Shown piece after piece: positions 1-7,787 of a stretch of 64,000 bases of DNA. Within the stretch, counting starts at the first letter, position 1; each line of letters begins with the position of its first letter. The position numbers and the translations under genes are program-made. The stretch covers positions 558,001 to 622,000 of the forward strand of contig CAWIOU010000014.1 in assembly GCA_963837805.1 (NCBI GenBank), in the 5' to 3' direction. This DNA comes from Bog-756 sp963837805. Its GTDB lineage: Bacteria; Actinomycetota; Acidimicrobiia; Acidimicrobiales; RAAP-2. The notes under the pieces are model-generated. The model made no database searches. It was not told the DNA's origin and was given only the letters and a program-made list of their open reading frames with translations.

Positions 1-330
1 AAGTGCCCCAATTCCAGCCATCAAAACAAGGACCAGAGATAAGACCCCTACTATAAAATGCGAATAATCGAGATCTTCAGTCGGTCGCTCACTTTGGAAA
101 GTGCCACAAGGCAAAGGAGGCGCACTCGGTGGGAGTGGCAGTGAGGGATCGAGTTCCAGGGAAGGTACGTCACACGGTGGGGAGACGATCATGCTTGATG
201 GCAGTGAGGGATCGAGTTCCAGGGAAGGTACGTCACACGGCTGGGAGAGGATCATGCGCGCCCCGTTGCTGTCGTGGAAGAGCAGCGGGTGGGAAATAGC
301 GCCATACGATTCCGTACATGCGCCGTGCAT
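1..330 (-). CDS. Partial unknown protein running off the left edge, with a hydrophobic segment
   Basis: An open minus-strand frame runs from an in-frame ATG at 330 (others at 255 and 192) off the left edge; a stop at 411-409 bounds it upstream. It reads through an exact in-frame 63-bp duplication, so the motif CDVPSLELDPSLP occurs twice, and ends in an apparent membrane helix (about bases 1-65, motif VGVLSLVLVLMAGIGAL). The frame differs from that of the overlapping glycosyltransferase remnant. I recognise no family. It may be the start of a membrane protein or a chance frame in decayed DNA; the start is unsettled. Confidence 0.3.
   Translation of the reverse strand, partial: MHGACTESYGAISHPLLFHDSNGARMILSQPCDVPSLELDPSLPSSMIVSPPCDVPSLELDPSLPLPPSAPPLPCGTFQSERPTEDLDYSHFIVGVLSLVLVLMAGIGAL
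136..261. repeat. 63-bp tandem duplication, two copies
   Basis: Copies at 136-198 and 199-261. The first 42 bases are identical (136-177 and 199-240) and the following 16 differ at a few positions. The period of 63 is a multiple of three, so every overlapping frame stays open through it. The near-identity suggests a recent event. Confidence 0.95.
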
Positions 331-881
331 ACCCGGAGCCCCTCGTCGCCTCTGCGCGCCGTGTGTGTTGACCTCCAGCGGTCGAAAGACGTGGCGGTAC
401 CCTGCGGCTCACCATCTCCTCGGTTGATCGGGGCGGCTGAATCTCTACGAAATATTCGGGCCGCCACTGGATGAAGGACGCGATCCAAGGTTCGAGCCAT
501 TGCGGTGGGCGCGGTTCCATGGGAACGGGGTGGGAGTTGAAAGGTATACGCGGCTGCGCCTGATGCCGGCAAACGCGCCCAAGCGTGAAGGCTATGCGCA
601 GGAACGATGTGAAAAGTGTCTGCATCTCGGCGGAGATATCGTTTCACTAGTGGTGCGACCGGAAACCAATCACTTCGAGCCCAATCCGGGATCCGTGGAA
701 TTGTAGGACCCTGCTTGAGCGTGTCGATTCCGGGATTCGGATCATCGTGGGCGACTTGAGTAATGATAGGAACATCGCAGGCAAGCCGGGCGAGGCCTCT
801 TGCAAAGCGATGAACATGCACTTCGACACCGACGACACATGGGGGAGAATCGGGAGTAACAGGTGCCACGCTAAGGTCCAT
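252..881 (-). pseudogene. Remnant of a GT4-family glycosyltransferase (N-terminal half)
   Basis: The minus frame carries recognisable pieces of an actinobacterial GT4 N-terminal domain in the right order: a VEVHVHRFARGLAR stretch (the usual GGVETHVxxLA region), SDWFPVAPLVKRYLRR, an AHSLHA segment, then SHGTAPTAMARTLDRV and ARIFRR, corresponding to the family's TPHYHG-TxxxxxAR block. The glycine-rich opening loop is damaged. After about residue 140 the sequence stops resembling the family in all three frames, and the UDP-sugar-binding C-terminal domain is absent. It is most likely a truncated, decayed gene of a glycan cluster continuing to the left. Confidence 0.6.
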
Positions 882-1349
882 CTGGTCGTACTATCAGGAA
901 TTAGGCTTGCTGAAATTAGATGGCATGGTTCTCGTAGCGCTTTCTGGAACTATGAAGATGTATTGAGAAGCAATGGTAACTCAAATGCCATAGCGATGGT
1001 CGGGCGGAATTGGTTCTCATCGAGGTCCCGATGCGAATGTTGCCGCTATTCACAGGGCATAACAACCCACGGATACTTGATTACCTCGCTTCGTCGACGA
1101 GCGGCCGTTATACCATTCGGTCGGTGTCTGCCGAAGCCGGATCACGGCGTACCGGATGCATCAGACCTTGGTGGTGCGGATTGGACATGCAGGCCATAGA
1201 GCTCGAACCAGAGCTGCCAGGAACTTCGGGTAGCCACCTAATTCTGCCTCCTCTGACCGGACCCCTCGATCGGACCACCCGCTTCACCAGCTGTAGATGG
1301 TGGGTGGGTGACTATAGCCCGGGGCAACTGGAGCTACACAATCGCCGAA
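882..1349. other. Gene-poor stretch between two glycosyltransferase remnants
   Basis: No supportable gene. The first part (about 890-1010) is visibly less GC-rich than the rest of the window. Short open frames here match nothing I recognise. It is probably degraded spacer or foreign DNA. Confidence 0.5.
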
Positions 1350-2017
1350 TCAGAACCTCGGTGCCTCAACTGGCCTCCTCAACGAGAGTGGATAGCACCG
1401 ACCACGAAGTCCCCGAGTCCCGTTTGGAACCTCCAGACGGACTTCAGCTCGACAAGCACCGCCCTTGCGTTCTGCGTGGATCGTCCTCATGACGCGGATG
1501 CCGTCGGAGTATGCGTTGAGATTGCTCGCACCGGAGTGGCGTCTCGGTCGGCACCGTCGACCTCTCCAGCCTCGAGTTCGAAAACAGAGAGACAATCGCG
1601 ACGACTTATGTCGGACCTTCCCGCCCCTGGCGGGAATCGGGAGCCCTTGGCAAAATCGGCTTCCACCTTCAGCGCGTTGACGAAACGTGGGATCTCAGCC
1701 GATCGTTCGATCCATCGGCATCGAACATCACGATGAAATCTCCTGTTGCCACCCGCAAATCCACAGGTCAGGGCATTGCCTTTACCCTTGCGCGACTGAC
1801 CGATGATCGTGACGTCGGGTCGCAATCTACGAGTGACCTCCGCTGTGCCGTCAGTCGAGTCACCGTCCACGAGGATCATCTCGTACGAGTCTCGTGGTAA
1901 TCCCGGTAATACATAAGGGAGATTTTTCGCTTCGTCCTTGGCCGGAATCACGACACCGTAGGCTCCGGTTTGCGCTGCCCAAGGTTGACTACGGCCGCGG
2001 CGCCCCATCATCCTCAA
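1350..2017 (-). pseudogene. GT2 glycosyltransferase pseudogene, paralogue of the gene at 3740-4597
   Basis: Read in three minus frames, this aligns along its length with the intact GT2 at 3740-4597: VVIPAKDEAKNLP, ILVDGDSTDGT, RRLRPDVTIIGQSRKGKGNA, AEIPRFVNAL and GASNLNAYSDGIRVMRTIHA. Two internal blocks are missing: about 32 codons between SDIS and RRDCLSV, and about 37 codons between the LEAGE motif and GASNLNA. A further segment around 1700-1760, which should encode the DADG metal-binding motif, is shifted out of frame by two compensating single-base indels. The deletions remove much of the acceptor side, so no active enzyme is expected. Confidence 0.85.
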
Positions 2018-2271
2018 GCGTCACGCCAACCCGCCTTCATGTCGCACGACTCGCAAAACAAACCAACCGCGTCTGCCACCGCTGTGGATGCGCCGGAGCC
2101 CTCGGCAAGGTCCGTCGGCATGACCGGAGGGTGCTGAAGGTCGGCAGGCAGTATCGGTGGCTCTGCCAGGAGTGCACCGATGACCTCCTCCGCGTGCAGG
2201 TATCCACTGGGTCATCCCCGGCAGCGGGAGCGGGCAGGCCCAAGGCGGCCAGACACCGCCGCGTCGCCTGA
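1894..2271 (+). CDS. Small CxxC...CxxC protein, copy 1 (start uncertain, possibly decayed)
   Basis: From about base 2068 this frame encodes CHRCG...LCQEC with the intervening pattern GAxxKVxRxDRxxLKxGR, clearly homologous to the 80-residue protein at 5271-5513. Two C-x2-C pairs suggest a zinc-binding knuckle; the basic residues between them would fit nucleic-acid or protein contact, but the function is unknown. The only upstream ATG is at 1894, which would run antisense through the 5' part of the GT2 pseudogene. No start codon lies close to the conserved region, so this copy may have lost its start. It diverges from the GT2 remnant, as copy 2 does from its GT2. Confidence 0.45.
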   Translation: MVIPVIHKGDFSLRPWPESRHRRLRFALPKVDYGRGAPSSSSVTPTRLHVARLAKQTNRVCHRCGCAGALGKVRRHDRRVLKVGRQYRWLCQECTDDLLRVQVSTGSSPAAGAGRPKAARHRRVA

Positions 2272-2351
2272 GGCTCGCCGTCGTAGGGCCTCCGTCCCGG
2301 ACCCGTATCCGACCGAGTCCCCGGTCCCTTCTCGCCCCACCACTAGCGGCG

Positions 2352-2357
2352 TACGCT
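2352..2357 (+). promoter_or_regulatory. -10 element, leaderless type
   Basis: TACGCT, 6 nt before the ATG at 2364; no Shine-Dalgarno precedes that ATG. Confidence 0.5.
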
Positions 2358-2363
2358 GCGCCG

Positions 2364-3401
2364 ATGCAGGAGCACGCTCCGATCCTACGGTCCGCAGGCC
2401 ATCCCCACCGACGGAGGGAGCGGCGGCTGCCGATCTACATGGCCGTTCCCCTGTGGACCGTGGTTGCGTTGCTGGCTGTCGTCGTCGTGATGCGCCTCGT
2501 GGCCTGGGACGATGTCGAGCCCTTCGCCGTTCTCAACGCGTTCACCGTATTCGTCTACCTTCCGGCGTGGATCGTGGTGTTGGTGGCCATGCTGGGCCGC
2601 CGGTACATCCTCACTGCGGCCGCCCTCCTCATCGTCGTGGCTCAGGTCGTCTTTCTCGCCCCCGAGCTGACCGCCGCCGGGCCGGTGCCCGCCTGGACGA
2701 CCCGTGCCCCGACCCTCCAGCTTCTCGATGCCAACACCGATCAAACCAATACGTCGTTGGGGGGCTATGCCAGGGAGATCGCACAGGTCCGGCCCCAGTT
2801 GGTCACCATGGAGGAGACCAACCGGGTCGTCTCGGCCGAGCTCAACGAGGCCGGCGTCCTCGAGGATCTCCCCTATCAGATCAACATCGTGCGCCACGAC
2901 TCGGGTGGCTTCTTCGTAGCCTCCCGGTACCCGCTGACACATATCCGCATCGTTTACAACTACGACCGCCCCCTCATCGTCCAGGCCACCCTCGAGCTGC
3001 CCTCGGGGCCCCAGCCCCTGTGGGTCGTCCACACCATCGCCCCGCTGCCCTCCTCGTTCTCCCAGTGGCAGGACGACCTGGCCTTCATCGGACGGCTCCT
3101 GCGGGCCCGCGGAACGACCGACCTGTTGGTGGCGGGCGACTTGAACGCCACCTGGGGAAACCGCGGCTTCCGAGCCATCCTCGGCACCGGCCTGACCGAC
3201 GGCGCCGCAGCCCGTGGCGAGCCCTTCGACATGACCTGGAACCAGTTCGACCACCCCTTCCCGCCCCTGGCCCGCATCGATCACGTCCTGACCGGTCCCG
3301 GCGTGGCCGTCACCCAGATCAGGACGGACAACGGTCCGGGCAGCGACCACCGGGACCTCATCGCCACCGTGGCCGTCCACGGGCCGACCGGTGGTCAGTA
3401 G
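2364..3401 (+). CDS. Membrane-anchored endonuclease/exonuclease/phosphatase family protein
   Basis: 345 residues. The N-terminus carries about three membrane helices (residues ~25-105), followed by an EEP domain, the fold shared by DNase I, exonuclease III and sphingomyelinases. Visible signatures are the metal-binding Glu in TMEET (~150), AGDLNATWGN (~257), RIDHVL (~310) and the terminal SDHRDL block (~326). The domain should face outside if the helices insert as usual, so an extracellular phosphodiesterase acting on nucleic acid or lipid head groups is the likeliest role; the substrate cannot be told. The ATG follows a TACGCT hexamer with no ribosome-binding site. The gene sits alone between the two GT2/CxxC modules and looks intact. 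Confidence 0.8.
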   Translation: MQEHAPILRSAGHPHRRRERRLPIYMAVPLWTVVALLAVVVVMRLVAWDDVEPFAVLNAFTVFVYLPAWIVVLVAMLGRRYILTAAALLIVVAQVVFLAPELTAAGPVPAWTTRAPTLQLLDANTDQTNTSLGGYAREIAQVRPQLVTMEETNRVVSAELNEAGVLEDLPYQINIVRHDSGGFFVASRYPLTHIRIVYNYDRPLIVQATLELPSGPQPLWVVHTIAPLPSSFSQWQDDLAFIGRLLRARGTTDLLVAGDLNATWGNRGFRAILGTGLTDGAAARGEPFDMTWNQFDHPFPPLARIDHVLTGPGVAVTQIRTDNGPGSDHRDLIATVAVHGPTGGQ

Positions 3402-3739
3402 GGGCGAACGATCGCCGCCCGGCCACGGTCACGGTCCAGTTCGGTCGATCGTCGTCTCGTGTATTAGTGCCTCACCGCCCTGGCCGGTGTCCGCAGCCGA
3501 GGACCCGGACACCGCGCAATCCGATCATCCACTCAGCGCGCGCAGGGTCAGTCACCACAACCAAAGACGGAGACCCGAGAACGATCGGGCATCCTTTCCT
3601 CGGCCACCGACCCCGTCACCGCGAGCGCATCTTTCGGTGTGAACGGACCCTAGGTAGCGTGCGGTGACGCGGACGGCGATCAAAGCGGACCGGCGCCTGC
3701 GAAGTGATGGTCAGGCGTCCGGCATTGCATCTGGGGTGG
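3402..3739. other. Intergenic region, no gene seen
   Basis: Lies between the EEP-family gene and the 3' end of the GT2 gene, which converge. Open frames are short and lack recognisable motifs or starts. No clear terminator hairpin was found by eye. Confidence 0.5.
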
Positions 3740-4597
3740 TCAACTGGCCTCTTCAGCGAACGTGGAGATCACCGACCACGAAGCGCCGACTTCCCGAAGT
3801 GGCTGTTCCGACGCCGCGGCGTTGCGGCGTGAGCCGCGCTTGCGCTCGGCGTGGATCGTCCTCAGGACCCGAAATCCGTCGGAGAACGCATTCAGGTTGC
3901 TGGCGCCGAAGCGGCGGCTCTGTTCGAAGCTCGGCACCTCTGCAACCCGCAGGTGCGCCTTGGCGATCCGGACGTTGATCAGAGTCTCAACCTCGAATCC
4001 GTCACCCCACTGCATCGTTCCCTCGTCGGTGTCGTCGGGCTCGCCCGCCTCGAGGTCCATGACCGACAGGCACTCCCGGCGGAAAGCGTTGTAGCCATAG
4101 CAGAGGTCGGTGTACCGGGTCCCATAGAGGTAGTTGACGATCTTGTTCAACCAGAAGTTCCCAAATTGTCGAATGCGGCTGATGTCGCTACTCCCGGCCC
4201 CGGGCATGAAGCGCGAGCCCTTGGCGAAGTCGGCTCCCTCCCGGAGGGCGTTGACAAACCGCGGAATCTCCGCCGGGTTGTTCGACCCGTCCGCATCGAG
4301 CATGACGATGAAGTCCCCGGTCGCAACGGCAAAACCACAGGCGAGCGCATTACCCTTCCCCTTCCGGGTCTGGCCGACAATGATGATGTCCGGCCGGAGA
4401 CGTCGGGCCACATTCACCGTGCCGTCCGTCGAGCCCCCGTCGACCAGAATCACCTCGTGAACTTCCGGCGAAAGATCGGCGAACACGTGAGGAAGGTTCC
4501 GAACTTCGTTCTTTGCTGGTATCACGATGCTCACGGTGGGTTCTGACTGCCTAGCGCACACCTTCCGCTTCGTGCGCTCCGCCTCGCCAAGGGTCAT
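3740..4597 (-). CDS. GT2 family glycosyltransferase (intact paralogue)
   Basis: 285 residues, the size of soluble GT-A glycosyltransferases of the dolichol-phosphate-mannose-synthase-like group. Motifs: VSIVIPAKNE (~22), VILVDGGSTDGT (~50), KGKGNALACGFA (~80), the DADG metal/nucleotide-sugar motif (~100) and GSRFMPGAG (~128). It lacks C-terminal membrane helices, so it probably acts at the membrane surface on a polyprenyl-phosphate or glycan acceptor. The ATG at 4597 has an AGG ribosome-binding site about five bases upstream. A deleted copy lies at 1350-2017 and both copies diverge from a small CxxC-protein gene. The donor sugar is unknown. Confidence 0.85.
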   Translation of the reverse strand: MTLGEAERTKRKVCARQSEPTVSIVIPAKNEVRNLPHVFADLSPEVHEVILVDGGSTDGTVNVARRLRPDIIIVGQTRKGKGNALACGFAVATGDFIVMLDADGSNNPAEIPRFVNALREGADFAKGSRFMPGAGSSDISRIRQFGNFWLNKIVNYLYGTRYTDLCYGYNAFRRECLSVMDLEAGEPDDTDEGTMQWGDGFEVETLINVRIAKAHLRVAEVPSFEQSRRFGASNLNAFSDGFRVLRTIHAERKRGSRRNAAASEQPLREVGASWSVISTFAEEAS

Positions 4598-5270
4598 TCC
4601 AACCTGCCTTTCATTCGCTGAGGACCTTCAGTTGTGCGATTCCCGATTTGCTCTTCGACTGTGATCGGCTGCCTACCCCAAACAGTTGCGTCCCGATCGA
4701 CACTCGCTTGTCCTTTTGCGATCTCATGCGTCCCTTCGGGTCCACCGCGGCCGATCGCATCTCCGATGCAGGCCAGCCCAGACTCTATGTTCGATGAACA
4801 GCCTCATCAAGCTGCGTTTTAGTGGTGAGTTGCTCTCTCTTCGTGAGATTTTGTAGCCATGTTCAACGAGCAGTGGAAGAGCAATCGAGGCGCCGTTGAG
4901 GCAGGTCAGGTGCATGCATCCACCGCAACTCCACCTGTGAATCGGGCATTGAACGACCGCCGGAACGTCCGCAGTGAGTTCGGCGACCGTATCGTCCTCG
5001 GCGTGTTCCCGTCCCGGCCGTCGAGGGAACCCGAACCCGATCGCGCTGTCCGGACCTGTCACCATCCCTTGGAGCAGCTCCCGTCCGGAGGTGGTCACTT
5101 GGTCTACCTGCAGATAGGCGGCAGGGCAGACCGGAGACTCCGCGCCCGTCTGCCGGACGTCCGGACCGCGATCCCAGGTCCCACTATCGGGCAGGTAGCT
5201 TGAATACAGTTCTAGGCGTGCTACGTCGATGCGAGCCGCGTGAGTGTCGCGGTAACGAGGGGGCCTGCAG
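4598..5270. other. 673-bp intergenic region between GT2 and the CxxC protein
   Basis: The divergent upstream regions of both flanking genes. Short open frames on both strands show no recognisable domain or convincing start, and part of it is less GC-rich. In the duplicated module at 1350-2271 this spacer is essentially absent, so it was inserted here or deleted there. Confidence 0.5.
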
Positions 5271-5513
5271 GTGGTAGATCTGCAACGCGGCGATCAGGAT
5301 GGCGGCAGACACCGATACGGCACGTGCCACCTCTGCGGATGGAAAGGGGCGGTGGCCAAGGTCGGCCGGCGCGATCGGAAACGCCTAAAGACCGGCCGAA
5401 CATTTGGCCGTCTGTGTGACGAGTGCGTCTCCGACCTGCTGGGCACGGAGACTGCATCTGGCGAAGCCAAGCCGACCCAGCGCAAGTTCGTCAGGAACGT
5501 CCACGTGGCGTGA
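5271..5513 (+). CDS. Small CxxC...CxxC zinc-ribbon-like protein, copy 2
   Basis: 80 residues starting at GTG 5271, with a GAGGGGG ribosome-binding site about seven bases upstream. Four cysteines form CHLCG (~24) and LCDEC (~55), a spacing typical of a one-zinc ribbon. Between them lies the basic pattern KVGRRDRKRLKTGR, shared with the copy at 1894-2271. I do not recognise the family. Possibilities include a small regulator or an accessory factor of the divergent GT2 gene; the repeated pairing with a GT2 is the only functional clue. Confidence 0.6.
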   Translation: MVDLQRGDQDGGRHRYGTCHLCGWKGAVAKVGRRDRKRLKTGRTFGRLCDECVSDLLGTETASGEAKPTQRKFVRNVHVA

Positions 5514-5563
5514 GCCGTGCGGGTCACCCCGAGGGATGGAGGCCACCCGTCGACGGGCGGAGA

Positions 5564-5785
5564 CGACCTCGGTCGTGTGGCACACCAGGCCGTGAAGCGA
5601 CAGCTTGGAGGTGGAGACGGGCCTCGCCTTGCGTGCCCCGCGTCGAGTCCCTCGCACTTGATCAACAAGGTGATGCAATGGAACTCGAGCCAGCCCTCGA
5701 GCATCTCATGCTCGCCCGGGGTGAACGACGACTCCGTCCGCCGCGGATCCTCGAGCTCTTCGACCGCGGGAAGGGCTCCCTGCAC
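5564..5785 (-). pseudogene. Fragment of a DinB-family (DUF664-type) protein
   Basis: The minus strand encodes RTESSFTPGEHEMLEGWLEFH...LLIKCEGL, closely matching the start of actinobacterial DinB/DUF664 proteins (typically RTEPPxxADERxMLxGxLDxHRATLxxKCEGL). The continuation ARPVSTSKLSLHGLVCHTTEV lies in a different frame, so a frameshift falls near 5635, and the remaining ~100 residues of the family are missing. It is a decayed fragment. Confidence 0.55.
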
Positions 5786-5873
5786 CCGGCTTTCGTTGGG
5801 GCACGATTAGGCACCTCGGAAAACGACGGAGCCGGCTGGCACGCTTCGTGAGGGACCCGTCGCCCGTCACAGC

Positions 5874-5895
5874 ATCGCGGACCCCTGCCCGCGAT
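5874..5895 (-). terminator. Hairpin downstream of the tRNA
   Basis: Perfect 7-bp stem ATCGCGG/CCGCGAT (5874-5880 with 5889-5895) around an 8-nt loop, just 3' of the minus-strand tRNA. No T-run follows, as is common in actinobacteria. Confidence 0.45.
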
Positions 5896-5898
5896 CCG

Positions 5899-5934
5899 GT
5901 GGGGACGGAGGTGGGGACGGAGGTGGGGACGGAG
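5899..5934. repeat. Three tandem 12-bp copies of the tRNA 3' end
   Basis: GTGGGGACGGAG repeated exactly at 5899-5910, 5911-5922 and 5923-5934. The third copy forms the tRNA acceptor 3' strand and part of the T-stem, so the other two lie directly downstream of the tRNA. Confidence 0.95.
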
Positions 5935-5997
5935 GGAGTCGAACCCTCACTGGAGGCGGTTTAAGCGCCCTGCCTCTGCCGGTTGGGCTACGTCCCC
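5924..5997 (-). tRNA. tRNA with UAA anticodon and short variable arm (atypical Leu-type)
   Basis: Complete cloverleaf on the minus strand: acceptor stem GGGGACG/CGTCCCC, D-arm with G18G19, anticodon stem GGGCG/CGCCT around loop CTTAAAC (anticodon TAA, reading UUA), a 5-nt variable region CCAGT, T-stem GAGGG/CCCTC with loop TTCGACT, and discriminator A73. CCA is not encoded. A UAA anticodon means leucine, but bacterial tRNA-Leu normally has a long variable arm, which is absent here. The D-stem has one C-A mismatch (13-22); the A15-T48 pair is kept, so the fold looks functional. It could be a specialised tRNA or a relic; identity is uncertain, the structure is not. Confidence 0.8.
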
Positions 5998-6111
5998 GTT
6001 GGCGTGGCATCTGCCCGCCGACGCGTGGCAACCACGCGGTCCACGGGGTGACGCCCGAAACAACCTTAGGTGCTGGCCCGGCCGGTCGCCGGTTCAGGTG
6101 CCCTACCGGGC

Positions 6112-7686
6112 TCAGATGCCCGATCGGGCGGCGACGAGCTCGGCCATGGCCTCGAGCTCCTCGTGCCGCGGCTGGTCGACCCGGTGCTCCAGTCCCGGCC
6201 CGGCGGGCCAGGGTCCGAGCACCGTGGTCGGCTGGATGGCGGCATCCCATCGGGGCCAGTCGCCGGGGGAACCGGATCGCGCGAATCCGGTCCATGCCCG
6301 GCGCACCGCAGCGGACAGGGCGAAGGCGTCGGCACCTCCACCCGAGAACGTCTGCACCGCGGGGTTGTGGACCGTTCCGAACACGAAGGGGATGTCCAGC
6401 GCGTGGCACGACCCGAGGATCCCTCCGAACGCCGGTGACTCCCAAGTGAAGAGATAGAAGTACGTACCCACACCGGCATCCGACGCACCGGCGTGGGCGT
6501 CGGCGAATCGGACCGCCGGCAGCCGGAACACGTACTCGGTGGCGATGGCCACCCACAGGTCCCGAGGGCTCACCGGCTCACCCCGACCGGATCGCGCCGC
6601 CCGCACCGAGGCGATCAGCTCGTCAGCAGCTCCCGCTTCCGTGGTCAGGCGACCCGTCCACCGTCGCAAGCCGTGTTCGTCCAGCGAGCTGAGGGCCGGG
6701 TTCCCGACGGTGAAGAAGGCCGACTCGTCCCGGGTGGTGCCCATCAGCAGAGGGATACTGGATGCCGAGCCGAACGTCACCGCCTCCTCGGGGGCGGTCG
6801 GGAGCATCCCGCCGTCGACCACCGGCATCATCAGCAATGCCGGATCGTCATTGGCCGCCACCACCGCACCGATCTCTCCGGCGGCCCGGACCAGGTCCTC
6901 GGCGGGCACCTTCTCCAAAGCCGCCCGGGTCACGGGCACGCCGAGGTGGGCGGCCACCTGCTCGGTCCGGGCCCACGCCTTCTCGGCGGTCGAGGTGTAC
7001 GGCGGACCGCTCTGGACGATGGCCCGGTGGAACAGCCCCTGCGCCGCGGGGGTGCCCAACAGGGTGGACACACTCATGCCCCCGGCCGACTCGCCGAAGA
7101 CGGTCACGTTGCCGGGGTCGCCCCCGAAGTCGGCGATGTGGTCCTGCACCCAGAGCAGAGCGGCGACCTGATCGGCCAGGCCCCAGTTGCCCGAGCCCGA
7201 CCACACCCGGCCGTCGAGCCAGGTCTGTCCGACGTCCTCGAGCGCCGGGTGGGCCAGGAACCCGAGAAGCCCGAGACGGTAGTTGATGGTGACTACCACG
7301 ACGTCGCCCTCTCGTGACAACATGCCACCTCGGTACAGACTCGCCGCCCCGGACCCGGAAACGAACGACCCCCCATGAATCCAGACCATTACCGGCCGCC
7401 GGCCGTCGTCGGGCCCCGGGGTCCAGATATTGAGGGTCAGACAGTCCTCGGCCTGCTCGTCGGGCTCGCCGCCGAGGGACATCTCGATCAGCCCCGGGGA
7501 CTGGGGGGCGATGGGCCCGAACCGGTCGCACTCCTTGATCCCCGTCCAGCCGGCCACCGGGCCCGGAGGTCTCCACCGACCGGCACCGGCCGGCGAGCTT
7601 GCGTAGGGGATCCCCGAGAACGACCACTGGCCGTGTCGAAGGACACCCCGGACCCGGCCACCCTGGACCTCGACGACTCCGTCCAT
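6112..7686 (-). CDS. Type-B carboxylesterase
   Basis: 524 residues, the usual length for the carboxylesterase/para-nitrobenzyl-esterase family, an alpha/beta-hydrolase that cleaves ester bonds. Catalytic elements are in order: oxyanion-hole HGGSF (~105), nucleophile elbow GESAGG (~197), the acidic residue in TTRDE (~318) and the His in SCHALDIPF (~425). The N-terminal GIPYA and DCLTLNIW motifs are also family-typical. There is no signal peptide, so it is probably cytoplasmic. The ATG is preceded by GGAGGG seven bases away. It diverges from the cell-wall hydrolase gene. The substrate is unknown. Confidence 0.9.
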   Translation of the reverse strand: MDGVVEVQGGRVRGVLRHGQWSFSGIPYASSPAGAGRWRPPGPVAGWTGIKECDRFGPIAPQSPGLIEMSLGGEPDEQAEDCLTLNIWTPGPDDGRRPVMVWIHGGSFVSGSGAASLYRGGMLSREGDVVVVTINYRLGLLGFLAHPALEDVGQTWLDGRVWSGSGNWGLADQVAALLWVQDHIADFGGDPGNVTVFGESAGGMSVSTLLGTPAAQGLFHRAIVQSGPPYTSTAEKAWARTEQVAAHLGVPVTRAALEKVPAEDLVRAAGEIGAVVAANDDPALLMMPVVDGGMLPTAPEEAVTFGSASSIPLLMGTTRDESAFFTVGNPALSSLDEHGLRRWTGRLTTEAGAADELIASVRAARSGRGEPVSPRDLWVAIATEYVFRLPAVRFADAHAGASDAGVGTYFYLFTWESPAFGGILGSCHALDIPFVFGTVHNPAVQTFSGGGADAFALSAAVRRAWTGFARSGSPGDWPRWDAAIQPTTVLGPWPAGPGLEHRVDQPRHEELEAMAELVAARSGI

Positions 7687-7787
7687 CTCTGTGCCCTCCA
7701 GTTTTGCCGCCGAACTGCCGATGTTGGTGGCAACTTATCGGGTGAACGGCATTTTCACCCCTTCGATCTGTGGGCAGGGAGAAGAAC

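Noticed and set aside
4859..5203. 114-residue plus-strand frame between GT2 and the CxxC gene
   Set aside because: No ribosome-binding site, no recognisable motif, irregular codon use; treated as non-coding.
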